Part shown: positions 63,061-64,000 of the stretch, one piece after another
Layout: each line of letters opens with the position of its first letter
Numbering within the stretch: position 1 is the stretch's first letter
Assembly (NCBI RefSeq): GCF_000271405.2
Contig: NC_018081.1
Location: 950,001-1,014,000, forward strand
Direction: 5' to 3'
Origin: Enterococcus hirae ATCC 9790
GTDB lineage: Bacteria; Bacillota; Bacilli; Lactobacillales; Enterococcaceae
Length of the DNA: 64,000 nucleotides
Translations under genes and position numbers: made by a program
The notes under the pieces: generated by a model
Told to the model about the DNA's origin: nothing
The model's input: the letters and a program-made list of their open reading frames with translations, nothing else
Databases searched by the model: none

Positions 63061-64000
63061 GCTCATTCTCCTTAGGCAACGAAATGACAATCTTTACTCC
63101 TTGTGTTCCAGTGATCGTCAACTGTCCTTTTTCAGTTTGAATCCGTTCTTTCATTCCGCTGATTCCATAGCCGGTTGATTTTAGTTGAGTGAATCCTTGT
63201 CCATTATCTTGAATGGTAATAAAATAGGTATCTATATTCTCGGTAAAATCAATCATCGCAATACTAGCTTTGCTGTGACGAATCATATTTGTGATGGCTT
63301 CTTTAATAACTGCGGATACTGTATGTTGAATGTTCGTCGGCCATTTTTCGGCTAGTTCCTCTCCTACAGAATGAAGCTGAATATTGGTAAGAACTAAATT
63401 TTTTTCTTCTTCTAGCATCGTTTGGGCAATTGTTCGCTCTTGTAAATTTGAAACGATCCCGCGAACTAATGATAAGTTTTTTCGGGAAGTCTCAGCAATA
63501 TCATGTAATTCATTGGTTGCTTGGCGTGAATCAATTGCTATTAATTTCTCCGCTAATTCAGCCTTTAATGAAATGATGGAAAACGCTTGGCCTAAATGAT
63601 CATGGAGATCACGAGCAATACGATCTCGTTCATTTTGGCGCACAACTGCTTCTAAACGTTTATTTTGTTGGTTGAGGCGATAGATCCGCCGATAAGATTC
63701 CCCTACCGACTTAGCTGCTAGTGGTGTAATAATAGCAGCTATGATAGTGATACCTACATTAATGTAACTGGATGAATGGGTGAAACGAGTGGTCCACAAC
63801 ATAGCGCCAAGACTAATCATGACGCTTACATAATAACCAGTCAAATAATGATAGAATAAACGTTTGGTTACTGGCAGGGAGCCAATCTCCCAGGCAACGA
63901 AAATAAAGAGATATCCATTTTTTTGAAAGATACCAAATAAGCAGGCAATCAATAATTGAAGGAAAACGTCCCCTGTTAAAAATTTATGAACTTCATAGCC
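63053..64000 (-). CDS. DesK-type sensor histidine kinase, 5' end missing
   Basis: The minus-strand frame runs off the window end; codons up to 64000 (GYEVHKFLTGDVFLQL) are open, so the true start lies beyond. The visible 315 residues have about four membrane segments (N-terminal part), a HisKA_3 domain with the phosphorylation site ERDRIARDLHDHLGQAFS (His near residue 120), and a GHKL ATPase domain with VIKEAITNMIRHSKA and the G-box DNGQGF. This is the NarX/DesK class, matching the NarL-type regulator. TTG 63952 is not the start but an internal codon. Confidence 0.88.
   Translation of the reverse strand, partial: GYEVHKFLTGDVFLQLLIACLFGIFQKNGYLFIFVAWEIGSLPVTKRLFYHYLTGYYVSVMISLGAMLWTTRFTHSSSYINVGITIIAAIITPLAAKSVGESYRRIYRLNQQNKRLEAVVRQNERDRIARDLHDHLGQAFSIISLKAELAEKLIAIDSRQATNELHDIAETSRKNLSLVRGIVSNLQERTIAQTMLEEEKNLVLTNIQLHSVGEELAEKWPTNIQHTVSAVIKEAITNMIRHSKASIAMIDFTENIDTYFITIQDNGQGFTQLKSTGYGISGMKERIQTEKGQLTITGTQGVKIVISLPKENEHD

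Noticed and set aside
1..64000. CRISPR array or insertion-sequence transposase
   Set aside because: No regularly spaced repeats with variable spacers and no transposase frame were seen in the window.

Overview
The window looks like a low-GC Gram-positive chromosome, most likely Enterococcus (E. faecium group). The evidence is the ctsR-clpC pair without mcsA/mcsB, the RpoB and RpoC sequences, the L13/S9 operon, the flavin-based electron-transfer locus and the PrgK/PcfC-type secretion genes. The species is inferred from remembered family features, not from a search.

Layout. 1-490: end of a tRNA array (Gly, Leu, Arg, Pro, Arg). 551-7506: heat-shock regulator/chaperone pair ctsR-clpC, two U32-family tRNA hydroxylation proteins, and glutathione reductase. 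7548-10774: two divergent Mga-type regulators, one frameshifted. 10890-26911: a one-direction, 16-kb type IV secretion (T4SS) cluster. It has a VirD4-like coupling ATPase, VirB4 ATPase, VirB6-like channel protein, PrgI protein, small pilin-like protein, PrgK-like wall hydrolase and a 1525-residue repeat protein. No relaxase, integrase or replication gene is visible. 27010-34556: a nearly complete extracellular electron transfer (EET) locus in two divergent operons (dmkA-fmnB-pplA on minus, ndh-eetA-eetB-dmkB on plus). 35305-39840: a small unknown gene, birA, and a TrpXYZ-type ABC transporter behind a structured leader with an aromatic-rich leader peptide. 40309-47984: rpoB-rpoC. 48001-52733: a cluster of DnaA-box-like sites, msrA, a prepilin peptidase, gluconate kinase and dps. 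52831-53855: rplM-rpsI. 53755-55900: a scarred insertion region holding copies of the rpsI 3' end and terminator, a HerA-like gene fragment and two Fst-type toxin-antitoxin loci. 56020-62204: a CcpA-site-preceded PTS operon with a split BglG-type regulator, EIIA, EIIC, EIIB, class II aldolase, archaeal-type triose-phosphate isomerase and a YjbQ protein. 62455-64000: a NarL-type response regulator and a DesK-type kinase that runs off the window.

The most notable items are the relaxase-less T4SS with its giant repeat protein, the paired Fst-type loci whose antitoxin recognition segments have diverged in step with their toxins, the rpsI attachment-site scars, and the aromatic leader peptide upstream of the ABC transporter. 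Five reading-frame breaks all sit in A or T runs. Four of the five look one base short, so homopolymer sequencing error must be excluded before any of them is called a real mutation or a switch.
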